Assembly: GCA_965116695.1 (NCBI GenBank)
Contig: OZ220706.1
Coordinates: forward strand, 372,001 to 436,000
Origin: JAJDTT01 sp965116695
GTDB taxonomy: Bacteria; Acidobacteriota; UBA6911; RPQK01; JAJDTT01
Length of the DNA: 64,000 nt
Direction: 5' to 3'
Below, in pieces: positions 35,234 to 43,211 of the stretch; position 1 is the stretch's first letter; each line of letters starts with the position of its first letter. The translations under genes were made by a program, and so were the position numbers. The notes beneath the pieces were generated by a model that searched no databases, was not told the origin of the DNA, and saw only the letters and a program-made list of their open reading frames with translations.

Positions 35234-37750
35234 TCAGTCGACTTCGGCTGACGAGAACAAGGTCAGATGGCCGTTCATCTGTCCCACCGCAAACACCTGT
35301 ATGCGGTTCGTCCCATCCAGCAAGGACGATTCGGGGACGATCGCCTGGAATCGCCGGCCGCCCCTCGGCCCCTCGAAAGCGAAGGCTATTGCCTGGACGG
35401 ATCCGTTCACGGCCACGGCCAGGACCTCCGCGTATTTGGTCGAGACACGTCCTTCGACGGCGGCCGGAATGAAGTCGGGATCCAGTCGCCGCCTTATGCT
35501 CGAGAGAAGCCCGGGTTTGTCCAACTCGATCCGGAGGCCTGGAGACGGCCGCACCGCAAGTTGTTCCAGCCGTTTCCCGATCAGGTCACGGAAGGGCTCG
35601 GGCTGAAACAGGCCGTCCTCTCCCGCATCCCAAGCCCGCTGCCGGAGACCGATCTCGAAGTCACTGGGCTTGGAGGCCGCCATGAGGGACTCGGGTGTGA
35701 GCCGCCGCGTGATCAGAAACGACCGGGCCGCGTTCGGTTCCAGGGAGCAGATCTGACCGGCATCAGCGGACCGGTCTTCGTCCGGAATTGCTATTGACTC
35801 GGAGAGCCAGGGGAAATTCTCAGGATATCGAGCCTCGCCGAATCGGTCTCCGAACGACGCAAAGCAACGCACCGCGGGATTTCCTTCGAGGAGCTCCCGG
35901 TCGAACTGAATCAGGAACCCGGAATGCTCGAGTTCCTCGGCTTTGAAGAAGTCGACCACGTCCGGACGCGGGCGGCGAGCCATTCCCCGATAGACCAATT
36001 CGTCATTGGCGAACACGAGAATGGAATCGGCCGGCGCCAGGGTCTCCATGTCGGCCGCCCAGCCAAAAAACACAATCCTGGCGCCGCTCTCGCTCACCTC
36101 ATCCAGATGCACGCGGGATCCACGCTGGGTCACGCCGAACGACTGGCCTTGCAGACATATGGTCGTTCGAGAACGCAGAAAATCGTACGGACGAGCGATG
36201 TTCAGAGCGGTGGAAGCCAGGTCCCGGTTTTGCGGAAGCTCGGATTCCATGACCGCGATTCCGTCTGTGGGCCATGGCGCCGGAACCCCGAGGATGCCGG
36301 CGATGGTGGGCAGGATATCCGTGGTTTGTGTCGGGCGATCCGACACCCGGCCCTTTTTCTGATGGGGAGCCTTGATCAACAGCGGCACGTTCAGGATGTT
36401 CCTGAAGTTGGCGTCGGTCATGGCGCGCCTGGACCCGCCGGGCCGAAAGCTGACGCCGTGATCCGATGTGACGACAACCAGACTCCGGTCGTAGAGATCT
36501 TGCGATTTCAGCTTCCTGAGCAGGCGGCCTAGGAGCCGGTCGGCGAATCCCACCTGCAGCAGGTGACGCTGGTAGGCCAGCGTCACCAGTGCTTCGTCCC
36601 GGGTCCAGAGCCCCCGCTTCCCGAAGAGGCTGATGTCTCCGCCGGACAGATAGCGTTTTCCCGAAGGGAGATAGACCCAGGGCAGGTGGGGGAGCTGAAC
36701 GTGAATGAAATGCAACCCGGGCTCCTCCGGTCCCGGAATCGACTCCAGGAACGATTCGAACTGCCGGGCCGGATGACCCAACTGCCAGGCCCACCCGTAG
36801 CGGATGTCGGGCAGGCGGTATGTCAAATCCTCGGGCAGGACGAGATGCAGATAGATCAGGGAGACATCCACCAGCAGACGAAACAGGCTCTGCACATTGG
36901 AACTCGCGCGCGCCTGAGACGCCGGGCAAAGATGCGTCGTAGACTCGAAGACGTTGGGCCGGTGGGAATTCCGGAGCCAGGTGAAGAGATTGTCCGGATA
37001 GTCGGCCCGCGTGGGGCGAGCCGTCCGGTCCGGTTCCGGGAGATTCCCGGTCAGCATGGCCGCGACTGCGTATTGGGTGGAAGGCGAAACGGTCGCCGTG
37101 TTCGGGTACCAGGTGGCATCTTTGGCCAGTTCGAAAAAATTGGGGAAACGCCGCGAGTCGATTCCGCCCCGGTAATCCAGAAGAGATTGAAGGGGAAGTT
37201 CGTCGAAGACGACGATGACGATGGGTGTTTCCGTCTTGCCCCGTTCCAGAGCCGCGCCTTGCGGCGTGTCCGGATTGAGAACGTTCTGAACCGAGGCGTT
37301 TGCCAGAAAGAGCGCCGGAACGATGAGCAGGGCGGGCGACAGGAAGGTCAGATACCGGCGCGCAGTTGGGGAGCGGTCGTAGACAAGTGCCGTCGACCCC
37401 GCCAGCAGTCCCACCGCCCCGGAGAGGAGTATTCCCACATCCGGCTTGAGGGTCTTGAGGACCAGCAGGCCGAGAAGCGCAGCAAGAATCCCGATGCCGG
37501 CGGCTTGGAACCAACGTTTCGCGCCGATGGCCCATCCCGCCAGACAGGTCCCCGCCACCACCAGCCCCGGAACAGCGAGAACCAGGAAGAAGATCAGAAA
37601 CGACGCTTCCAGGACTCCCACCTGGCGCGAGACCAGGTACTCAGGCTGTTGGGAGAGCAGATCCAGAACCGGTTGCGCCACCGACAAGCTGGCGAGAGTC
37701 CCGATGTGCAGGGCGTATTTCCAAAATCGGTTCTCTCTCGTGGCCGGCAT
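35234..37750 (-). CDS. Membrane sulfatase-fold protein (phosphoglycerol-transferase-like)
   Basis: An 838-residue protein with five N-terminal membrane helices (about 15-165) and a large extracellular domain of the alkaline phosphatase/sulfatase superfamily. The first metal-site Asp lies in VVFDELPLQSLLD; the nucleophile region reads TVSPSTQYAVAAMLTG, with Ser/Thr and no CxPxR sulfatase signature. The second metal site is SDHGVSF. This resembles LTA-synthase/phosphoethanolamine-transferase proteins more than true sulfatases, so transfer of a phospho-head group to a surface polymer is likely. A C-terminal beta-rich region of about 250 residues is unrecognised. It starts at ATG 37750. Confidence 0.8.
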   Translation of the reverse strand: MPATRENRFWKYALHIGTLASLSVAQPVLDLLSQQPEYLVSRQVGVLEASFLIFFLVLAVPGLVVAGTCLAGWAIGAKRWFQAAGIGILAALLGLLVLKTLKPDVGILLSGAVGLLAGSTALVYDRSPTARRYLTFLSPALLIVPALFLANASVQNVLNPDTPQGAALERGKTETPIVIVVFDELPLQSLLDYRGGIDSRRFPNFFELAKDATWYPNTATVSPSTQYAVAAMLTGNLPEPDRTARPTRADYPDNLFTWLRNSHRPNVFESTTHLCPASQARASSNVQSLFRLLVDVSLIYLHLVLPEDLTYRLPDIRYGWAWQLGHPARQFESFLESIPGPEEPGLHFIHVQLPHLPWVYLPSGKRYLSGGDISLFGKRGLWTRDEALVTLAYQRHLLQVGFADRLLGRLLRKLKSQDLYDRSLVVVTSDHGVSFRPGGSRRAMTDANFRNILNVPLLIKAPHQKKGRVSDRPTQTTDILPTIAGILGVPAPWPTDGIAVMESELPQNRDLASTALNIARPYDFLRSRTTICLQGQSFGVTQRGSRVHLDEVSESGARIVFFGWAADMETLAPADSILVFANDELVYRGMARRPRPDVVDFFKAEELEHSGFLIQFDRELLEGNPAVRCFASFGDRFGEARYPENFPWLSESIAIPDEDRSADAGQICSLEPNAARSFLITRRLTPESLMAASKPSDFEIGLRQRAWDAGEDGLFQPEPFRDLIGKRLEQLAVRPSPGLRIELDKPGLLSSIRRRLDPDFIPAAVEGRVSTKYAEVLAVAVNGSVQAIAFAFEGPRGGRRFQAIVPESSLLDGTNRIQVFAVGQMNGHLTLFSSAEVD

Positions 37751-37782
37751 ATCTTATCGAACGGTGTGCCCGCGCTGGCCGA

Positions 37783-37803
37783 GGGCGCCCACAAGGGGCA
37801 CCC
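37783..37803. repeat. Variable-stem hairpin (GGGCGCCC/GGGCACCC)
   Basis: GGGCGCCC-ACAAG-GGGCACCC forms a stem with one mismatch and is followed by CCTAC. The ACAAGG loop edge and the flank resemble other family members. It lies between the sulfatase-fold and MFS genes. Confidence 0.45.
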
Positions 37804-37889
37804 CTACAATAAATGTTGGTCCATTTGTACAAGGTTTTGGGGACAAGGGACTCTACGGTCGGCGGCGAGGGCACGAGCGGAATTCGGCA

Positions 37890-39128
37890 TTAATTCTCCC
37901 CCGACGTCGAACTCGTTGCCTCGTCCTGGGCGCGAACTTTCGGAAGCTTGGCAATCAGGAACAGCGAGACTACCGCCGCCGCCAGGGCGAAGATGAAGCT
38001 GGCCTGGAACCCGAAGTGGTCGGCCAGTGCCCCGTGGGTGCTGGGGGCGAAGAAGCTGGCGCAGCTGGTCATCATCAGGATCGACATGTTCCGGGTGGAG
38101 AGCGCGGGTGTCGAGATCCCGACGATGTAGTTGGGGAAGTAGGCGCCGCCCAGCTCGCCGGCCCCCATCAATCCGAAGGCGATCAGGAAGAAGTAGCCGG
38201 GAACCGTCCAGCCCCAGATGATGGATGTTCCCAGCAACACCATGCAGACGAAGAGGGAGGCCCGCAGGCCGTAACGCAACGTGATGACGCCCAGGGCGTA
38301 CCCCGCAATGGCCTTGAAGCCGAAGCGAAGGGCCATCACCCAACCGGAGTAATCCTTGGGGTCGCCGCCCAGGACCTCCCGGCTGTACAGCGAGAGGGTG
38401 GGCATGGCGGTGAAGACCATGAACCACATGAAGAAGCCCAGCCACAGGTAGACCAGGGTGCGGTTTTGAACGAAGGACTTGAAACTGGCGGAAAAGTAGC
38501 TGACGAAGGGTTGACGCGGGGTTTCCCGGACCGAAGCCAGATGGTACCGGCTGGTCAGGTAGCAGGCCGTGCCCATGCAGGGCGCCCCGATGAGGTAGAG
38601 CAGGGCGAAGTCGTAGGGGTAGGGGATCCACTCGATGCCGCCGCCCAGCACGTACTGGGCCCACAGCGAGCCGGCCACGGCAAAGACCGGTCCCAGGGCG
38701 AAGGTCCACTTGAAGGCCCAGGCCCGCCCTTCCGGCGTGGTGCCCCGCTTCAGGCACTGGTACTTGTACACCTGGAACGTGTAGGCGGAAAAACCCTGGA
38801 TCAGCCCTTGGCCGATGACGGCGGTCAAGCGGACCAGATCGCTGACCGGCGCGAAGAGGCAGATGCAGACCAGCGAGATCATGGTGGTGGTCACGGCGCA
38901 GGCGACCACGGCGGTGGTCCGGACGAACCGGTGCGGGACCAGCCACGACAGCAGGGGCGGAGCGAAGGCCCCCAGGAGATAGGTGGAGGCCGGGAGATTG
39001 GCCACCATGGCGCTGGCCCCCAGCTTGTCCGCAAGCGCGGCCTGGACCACGCCCACGTAGACCACCGGCGCCGCGAACATGAAGATGCACATGGAGACGA
39101 CGTAGAGGAGGCCGTTGCGGCGGCTCAT
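37890..39128 (-). CDS. MFS transporter
   Basis: A 412-residue, 12-helix major facilitator protein. The N-terminus begins MSRRNGLLYVVSMCIFMF, and helices follow throughout, with short charged loops such as SRYHLASVRETPRQ in the middle. A classical MFS GxxxDRxGRR motif is weak (FVRTTAVV region). The substrate is unknown. I start at 39128; the in-frame extension upstream overlaps the cytochrome gene and is not credible. It lies 59 bases downstream of a heptaheme cytochrome gene and may be co-transcribed with it. Confidence 0.85.
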   Translation of the reverse strand: MSRRNGLLYVVSMCIFMFAAPVVYVGVVQAALADKLGASAMVANLPASTYLLGAFAPPLLSWLVPHRFVRTTAVVACAVTTTMISLVCICLFAPVSDLVRLTAVIGQGLIQGFSAYTFQVYKYQCLKRGTTPEGRAWAFKWTFALGPVFAVAGSLWAQYVLGGGIEWIPYPYDFALLYLIGAPCMGTACYLTSRYHLASVRETPRQPFVSYFSASFKSFVQNRTLVYLWLGFFMWFMVFTAMPTLSLYSREVLGGDPKDYSGWVMALRFGFKAIAGYALGVITLRYGLRASLFVCMVLLGTSIIWGWTVPGYFFLIAFGLMGAGELGGAYFPNYIVGISTPALSTRNMSILMMTSCASFFAPSTHGALADHFGFQASFIFALAAAVVSLFLIAKLPKVRAQDEATSSTSGEN

Positions 39129-39187
39129 CTCTTCGGTGGGGAGGAAGAGCGTGTCCGACCGGCCAGGTTCGTTGGGCAGTATGGGTC

Positions 39188-39838
39188 TCAATGGCAGCCT
39201 CGGCACTCGAAATTGGTTCCGTGGCAGGGCAGGCAACTGGCCTTGTCCAGTTGGATCCTGCCCGTCCCGTGGAGATCGGCGAATTCCCGGGTGTGATCCG
39301 CGGGCCGCAGGTTCACCCCCTCCAGGTGGCAGTCGCCGCAACTGAAGGGGTTGTCGATCTCCGAGTGGCAGACCAGGCAGTCGGACATGACGGGAAGGGG
39401 AGTGGCCTCGCCGGCGTCGAGTCCCCGGTGGCAGGCCGCGCAGCCGCCGGCCTGGTCCAGCAGGGGCCGGATCTCAGGTGATCCGAAATACTTGCCGCCG
39501 TCGATGGCGGCCGCAAGGATCGGGGCGAGGTCGCCCAACCGGACATGGAAGGCGTGGTCGAACTGGTAGCTGCGCTCCGGAGCGGTCCAGCGGAGACGGA
39601 CCGGGTCGAGGGGCGTGCTTTCACCGGCCGAGTGGCACGACAGGCAGACCCCGGGTTGCGGAAAGATCTGATCGCCGGCTTGACGGCTGGATTCGGCCCC
39701 GGCGTGGCAGTGGGCGCAGGCCAATCCCAGTTCGAGATGAACCGGGTGGGAGAAATCCGGGGAGGCGAAGACGCTCAAGCCGAACAGAAGAGGCGCGCTC
39801 AAGGCGAAGCGGGCTGGGCTCAGGCTCTTCCCGGACAT
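39188..39838 (-). CDS. Exported heptaheme c-type cytochrome
   Basis: A 216-residue protein with a Sec signal (about 1-25) and seven CxxCH haem motifs: CAHCH, CLSCH, CAACH, CLVCH, CGDCH, CLPCH and the terminal CRGCH. Extra histidines (FSHPVH, FDHAFH) can serve as sixth ligands, as in the cytochrome c7/c3 class. It probably carries electrons in the periplasm. It sits between the PQQ-type dehydrogenase gene (upstream, same strand) and the MFS gene. An electron-transfer link with the dehydrogenase is inferred from position only. Confidence 0.9.
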   Translation of the reverse strand: MSGKSLSPARFALSAPLLFGLSVFASPDFSHPVHLELGLACAHCHAGAESSRQAGDQIFPQPGVCLSCHSAGESTPLDPVRLRWTAPERSYQFDHAFHVRLGDLAPILAAAIDGGKYFGSPEIRPLLDQAGGCAACHRGLDAGEATPLPVMSDCLVCHSEIDNPFSCGDCHLEGVNLRPADHTREFADLHGTGRIQLDKASCLPCHGTNFECRGCH

Positions 39839-39938
39839 GCGGTCCGCTCCCGTCTGGGACGCATGGGGCCATCGCCGGGGCGGGCCTGTGCGCCGATTCG
39901 CTCCGCGAACACCAGTCCGCGGCGACTGTGGCGGCGGG

Positions 39939-41144
39939 TCAGTTCTTGGGCTCGTAGGACACCCGCCAGATCTTGCCGGCTCCGTCGTCGGAGATCAGCA
40001 GCGACCCGTCGACCATCTGCAGCAGCCCCACCGGCCGTCCCCAGACCTCGGGGCGATCGGGCCCCAACATCCAGCCCGTGAGGAAGTCGGCGGGACCCGA
40101 AGTGGGACGTCCCTTCAGGAAGGGGATGAAGGTAATGGAATAGCCCACTCGCACCGCTCGGTTGGAGGATCCGCGAAAGGCCAGGAAGAGGCCTCCGTGA
40201 TATTTCTCGGGAAACTGGCTCCCGCTGTAAAAGAGGATGTCCAGGACCGACACGTGGGCGCCCAGCAGAACGTCCGGATAGCGGCTGCTGTTGACCTTGT
40301 CCTGGTCCGTCTCCTTGTGGCGCGGCTCCTTGTGGGGACCGGTATAGGCGTCGGGGAAGCCGTAGAAACCGCCCTGCTCGATGTGGACCAGGTAATCGTC
40401 CGGCAGATCGTCGCCCAGGCCGTCCCGTTCCTGCACGCTTCCCCAGAGCTCATCCGTCCCCGGGCGCCAACGCAGACCCACGGTGTTGCGCAGGCCGGTG
40501 GCGAAGATCTCGTGTCCGCTGCCGTCGGGATTGATCCGGTTGATTGCCGAGCGGACGGCAGGGTCCCCCTTGCCGATGTTGGAGCTGGAGCCCACCGTCA
40601 CGTAGAGCTTCTCGCGTTGCCGGTCGAACAGCAGGGTTCGGGTCCAATGGCCCTTGCCGAATCCCTCCATGGAGAAGACCTCCTCACCCTCTCCCGTGAT
40701 CCAGAGGTTCTGGTAGGGGTAGCGTTTAACGGAGGTAGGCTCGGCCACGTAGAGGTAACCCCGGTAGCGGGCCAACCCGTAAGGCCGGTCCAATCCTTCC
40801 AGCAGGACGGTCTTTTCCCCGTGCATCAGCCGGGTGACGGTTCCGGTCGGTTCATTCCGCTTGCCGCTGTCGGTGATCAGAACCTCACCGGTGGGACCCA
40901 GGAGCATGAAGCGCGGTTTCTCGAAACCGCTGGCGATGACCTCGGCCTGAAAGCCGTCGGGGAGCTTCAGGCTGGCCCCCTCGGGACGGGGCACGATCTG
41001 GGGGCGGTTGCTCGACGATTTGGAATGGAACGGCTCGGGAAGCTTCCTCCAGTTCACCGGAAGATCGGACGATTGAGCCAGAACGGTGCCGCCGGCCGCC
41101 AGCAGGAGGCACCAGGAGAAACCCAGGAGTTGACGCGCCTTCAT
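39939..41144 (-). CDS. PQQ-dependent sugar dehydrogenase-like (GSDH/sorbosone dehydrogenase) exported protein
   Basis: A 401-residue protein with a Sec signal (about 1-24) and a six-bladed GSDH-type propeller. Family hallmarks are LPDGFQAEVIASGFEKPRFML, GTVTRL, GLDRPYGLARYRGYLYVAEP, FATGLRNTVGLRWRP (the R-N-P-like motif), QERDGLGDDLPDDYL, GGLFLAFRGSSNR and GSLLISDDGAGKIWRVSY. It likely oxidises a sugar or alcohol in the periplasm using PQQ and passes electrons onward. The heptaheme cytochrome gene follows on the same strand. The start ATG 41144 follows the signal peptide; it is divergent, 12 bases apart, from the OtsB-like gene. Confidence 0.85.
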   Translation of the reverse strand: MKARQLLGFSWCLLLAAGGTVLAQSSDLPVNWRKLPEPFHSKSSSNRPQIVPRPEGASLKLPDGFQAEVIASGFEKPRFMLLGPTGEVLITDSGKRNEPTGTVTRLMHGEKTVLLEGLDRPYGLARYRGYLYVAEPTSVKRYPYQNLWITGEGEEVFSMEGFGKGHWTRTLLFDRQREKLYVTVGSSSNIGKGDPAVRSAINRINPDGSGHEIFATGLRNTVGLRWRPGTDELWGSVQERDGLGDDLPDDYLVHIEQGGFYGFPDAYTGPHKEPRHKETDQDKVNSSRYPDVLLGAHVSVLDILFYSGSQFPEKYHGGLFLAFRGSSNRAVRVGYSITFIPFLKGRPTSGPADFLTGWMLGPDRPEVWGRPVGLLQMVDGSLLISDDGAGKIWRVSYEPKN

Positions 41145-41155
41145 GATGGTTCGGG

Positions 41156-42097
41156 ATGGTAGTTTCCACACTCGGGCGAGTCAAGGCGCTGCGCCCTCGA
41201 TTGACTCGGCGCCGGAGGGGGCGAAACAATGCGGAGGGGACGACGCTGACACCGGAATTTCTGGAGGCGTGGATGGTGGGGGATCGCCGGTTGCCTTCTG
41301 CCCTGGACCGCTGGCCGCGGATCCGGGATCGGCTTCAGGCCCGTCGGCTGCTGCTTTTCCTGTCCTACGACGGAGCGCTGGCGCCCCTGGTCTCCCGGGA
41401 GGACATGGCGGTGCTGTCCCGGGGGATGAAGGAGGCCCTCCGCCAACTGGCCGGCCTGTGCCCCACGGTGATCGTGAGCCGGCGGGGACGACAGGATCTG
41501 GCCTCCATGGTGGATATCGACGGCCTTTATCACGCCGGCAGCGACGGGTTGGATTTCTCGGGACCGGGACGGAGGGGCGGGTCGCGAGCCAAAGTGGAGT
41601 GGGTGCGGCAGATTCGCTCCCTCGCGGCCGATCTGGTCCAGGCCTTCCTGGGAACGACCGGTGTTCTGGTGGATCCCAGGGACGTTTCCCTGCGCCTCCA
41701 ATTGGATTCGAGCGCCCGGGCCCGCTCCGCTGAAAACGAGCGCGTTCTCGATTCGGTTCTCCGGGGATATCCTCGCCTGCAGAAGATCCGCGACCGGGAT
41801 GGACTGCTGGTGCGGCCCCGGTTGGAATGGGACCGGGGAAGGGCGGCCACGCGGATCGCGGCCGAGTTGGCGCCGTCCGGAACCGGACGGATCCCCCTCT
41901 ACGCGGGCACGCATCCGGCCGACGAGACGGCCTTTCGGGCGCTGAACACGAAGGGGCTGACCTTCGTTGTGGGCGGGGCCGATTCGGCCACGGCAGCCCA
42001 GTACCGGCTTCGACATCCGGTTGAATTGGAGTCCTTTCTCTTTCGTCTCTCGGACCATATTCGTGGGACTGAAGGCGTTTTGCGGTGGGGGCGTTGA
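41156..42097 (+). CDS. Trehalose-phosphatase (OtsB)-like protein, probable pseudoenzyme
   Basis: A 313-residue HAD-fold protein of the trehalose-6-phosphatase class, judged by layout: motif I region LLLFLSYDGALAP, motif II TVIVSRRGRQDL, substrate cap, and motif IV YAGTHPADETAFRAL. Key residues have changed. The nucleophilic Asp of DxDGT is Ser70, the expected SGR is SRR, and the GDD of motif IV is GTH. Hydrolysis is therefore unlikely; a regulatory or binding role is possible. The first 30 residues are basic and atypical, so the true start may be further in. It is followed one base later by the alcohol dehydrogenase gene. Confidence 0.75.
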   Translation: MVVSTLGRVKALRPRLTRRRRGRNNAEGTTLTPEFLEAWMVGDRRLPSALDRWPRIRDRLQARRLLLFLSYDGALAPLVSREDMAVLSRGMKEALRQLAGLCPTVIVSRRGRQDLASMVDIDGLYHAGSDGLDFSGPGRRGGSRAKVEWVRQIRSLAADLVQAFLGTTGVLVDPRDVSLRLQLDSSARARSAENERVLDSVLRGYPRLQKIRDRDGLLVRPRLEWDRGRAATRIAAELAPSGTGRIPLYAGTHPADETAFRALNTKGLTFVVGGADSATAAQYRLRHPVELESFLFRLSDHIRGTEGVLRWGR

Positions 42098-42098
42098 C

Positions 42099-43082
42099 AT
42101 GCGGGCCATGATCCTGAGGCGGCCGGGGACGAGCCTGGAGCCGGTGGACCTGCCGCCCCTGCAACCGGGGCCGGGGCAGGTGCGCGTCAAGGTGCGGGCC
42201 TGCGCCGTGTGCCGCACCGACCTGCACGTGGTGGACGGAGACCTGACCGGCACCAGGCTGCCCATCATCCCCGGGCATGAAATCGTGGGAGAAGTGGCCG
42301 AGCTGGGTCCCGGGGTGCGGCACCACGCCGTCGGGGACCGGGTCGGAATCCCCTGGCTGGGATGGACCTGCGGCCAGTGCGGCTACTGCCGTTCGGACCG
42401 GGAAAATCTCTGCGAACGGGCCCGTTTCACCGGGTACACCTTGAACGGAGGCTACGCCGAGGAGGTCGTGGCCCACGAGCGCTACTGCTTTTCCTTGCCG
42501 CCGGAGTACTCGGACATCGAGGCGGCCCCTCTCCTGTGCGCCGGCCTCATCGGCTACCGGTCGTTGGTCATGGCCGGTCCGGGACGGCGTCTGGGCCTCT
42601 ACGGGTTCGGCGCGGCCGCCCATATCGTCGCCCAGGTGGCCAGGCACCAGGGCAGAAGCGTCTACGCCTTCACCCGTCCCGGCGACCGGACCGCACAGGA
42701 TTTCGCCCTGTCGCTGGGGGCGGTCTGGGCCGGGGGCTCCCAACGGAGGCCCCCTGAACCGCTGGACGCCGCCATCATCTTCGCCCCGGTGGGTCCTCTG
42801 GTGCCGCTGGCTCTCGAAGCTGTGGACAAGGGTGGAACGGTGGTCCTGGGCGGAATCCACATGAGCGACATCCCGTCGATTCCCTACCGCCTCCTGTGGG
42901 AGGAACGACGGCTCTGCTCGGTGGCCAATCTGACCCGGAAGGACGCGGTGGAGTTCCTGGAAGTGGCCCCTCGGGTGCCGGTGCGCACCGAGACCGAGAG
43001 GTTTGCGCTCGCCGAGGCCAACGAGGCCCTCCGCCGGTTGGCGCAGGGCGAGCTGGACGGAGCCGCGGTGCTGGTCCCTTGA
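42099..43082 (+). CDS. Zinc-dependent alcohol dehydrogenase (AdhP-like)
   Basis: A 327-residue medium-chain dehydrogenase. Catalytic zinc ligands are visible as Cys in CAVCRTDLHVV and His-Glu in PGHEIVGEV. The structural zinc site is CGQCGYCRSDRENLC. The NAD-binding region reads LGLYGFGAAAHIVAQVAR. The family is close to AdhP/propanol-preferring dehydrogenases. ATG 42099 is chosen because it begins MRAMILRRPG, the normal start; the upstream extension overlaps the OtsB-like gene. It probably interconverts an alcohol and an aldehyde; the substrate is unknown. Confidence 0.92.
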   Translation: MRAMILRRPGTSLEPVDLPPLQPGPGQVRVKVRACAVCRTDLHVVDGDLTGTRLPIIPGHEIVGEVAELGPGVRHHAVGDRVGIPWLGWTCGQCGYCRSDRENLCERARFTGYTLNGGYAEEVVAHERYCFSLPPEYSDIEAAPLLCAGLIGYRSLVMAGPGRRLGLYGFGAAAHIVAQVARHQGRSVYAFTRPGDRTAQDFALSLGAVWAGGSQRRPPEPLDAAIIFAPVGPLVPLALEAVDKGGTVVLGGIHMSDIPSIPYRLLWEERRLCSVANLTRKDAVEFLEVAPRVPVRTETERFALAEANEALRRLAQGELDGAAVLVP

Positions 43083-43211
43083 AGCGGGATGCGGCGCCGG
43101 CCGTGTGCGGGAAAGGCTTTCGCGGCAGGCTCGGACTCATAGTAGACTGACGCCGGGTCCGGTCGTCGGGGCCCGTAAAAACGCCGCATCCTGTCCGTCA
43201 GGAGGATCGAA

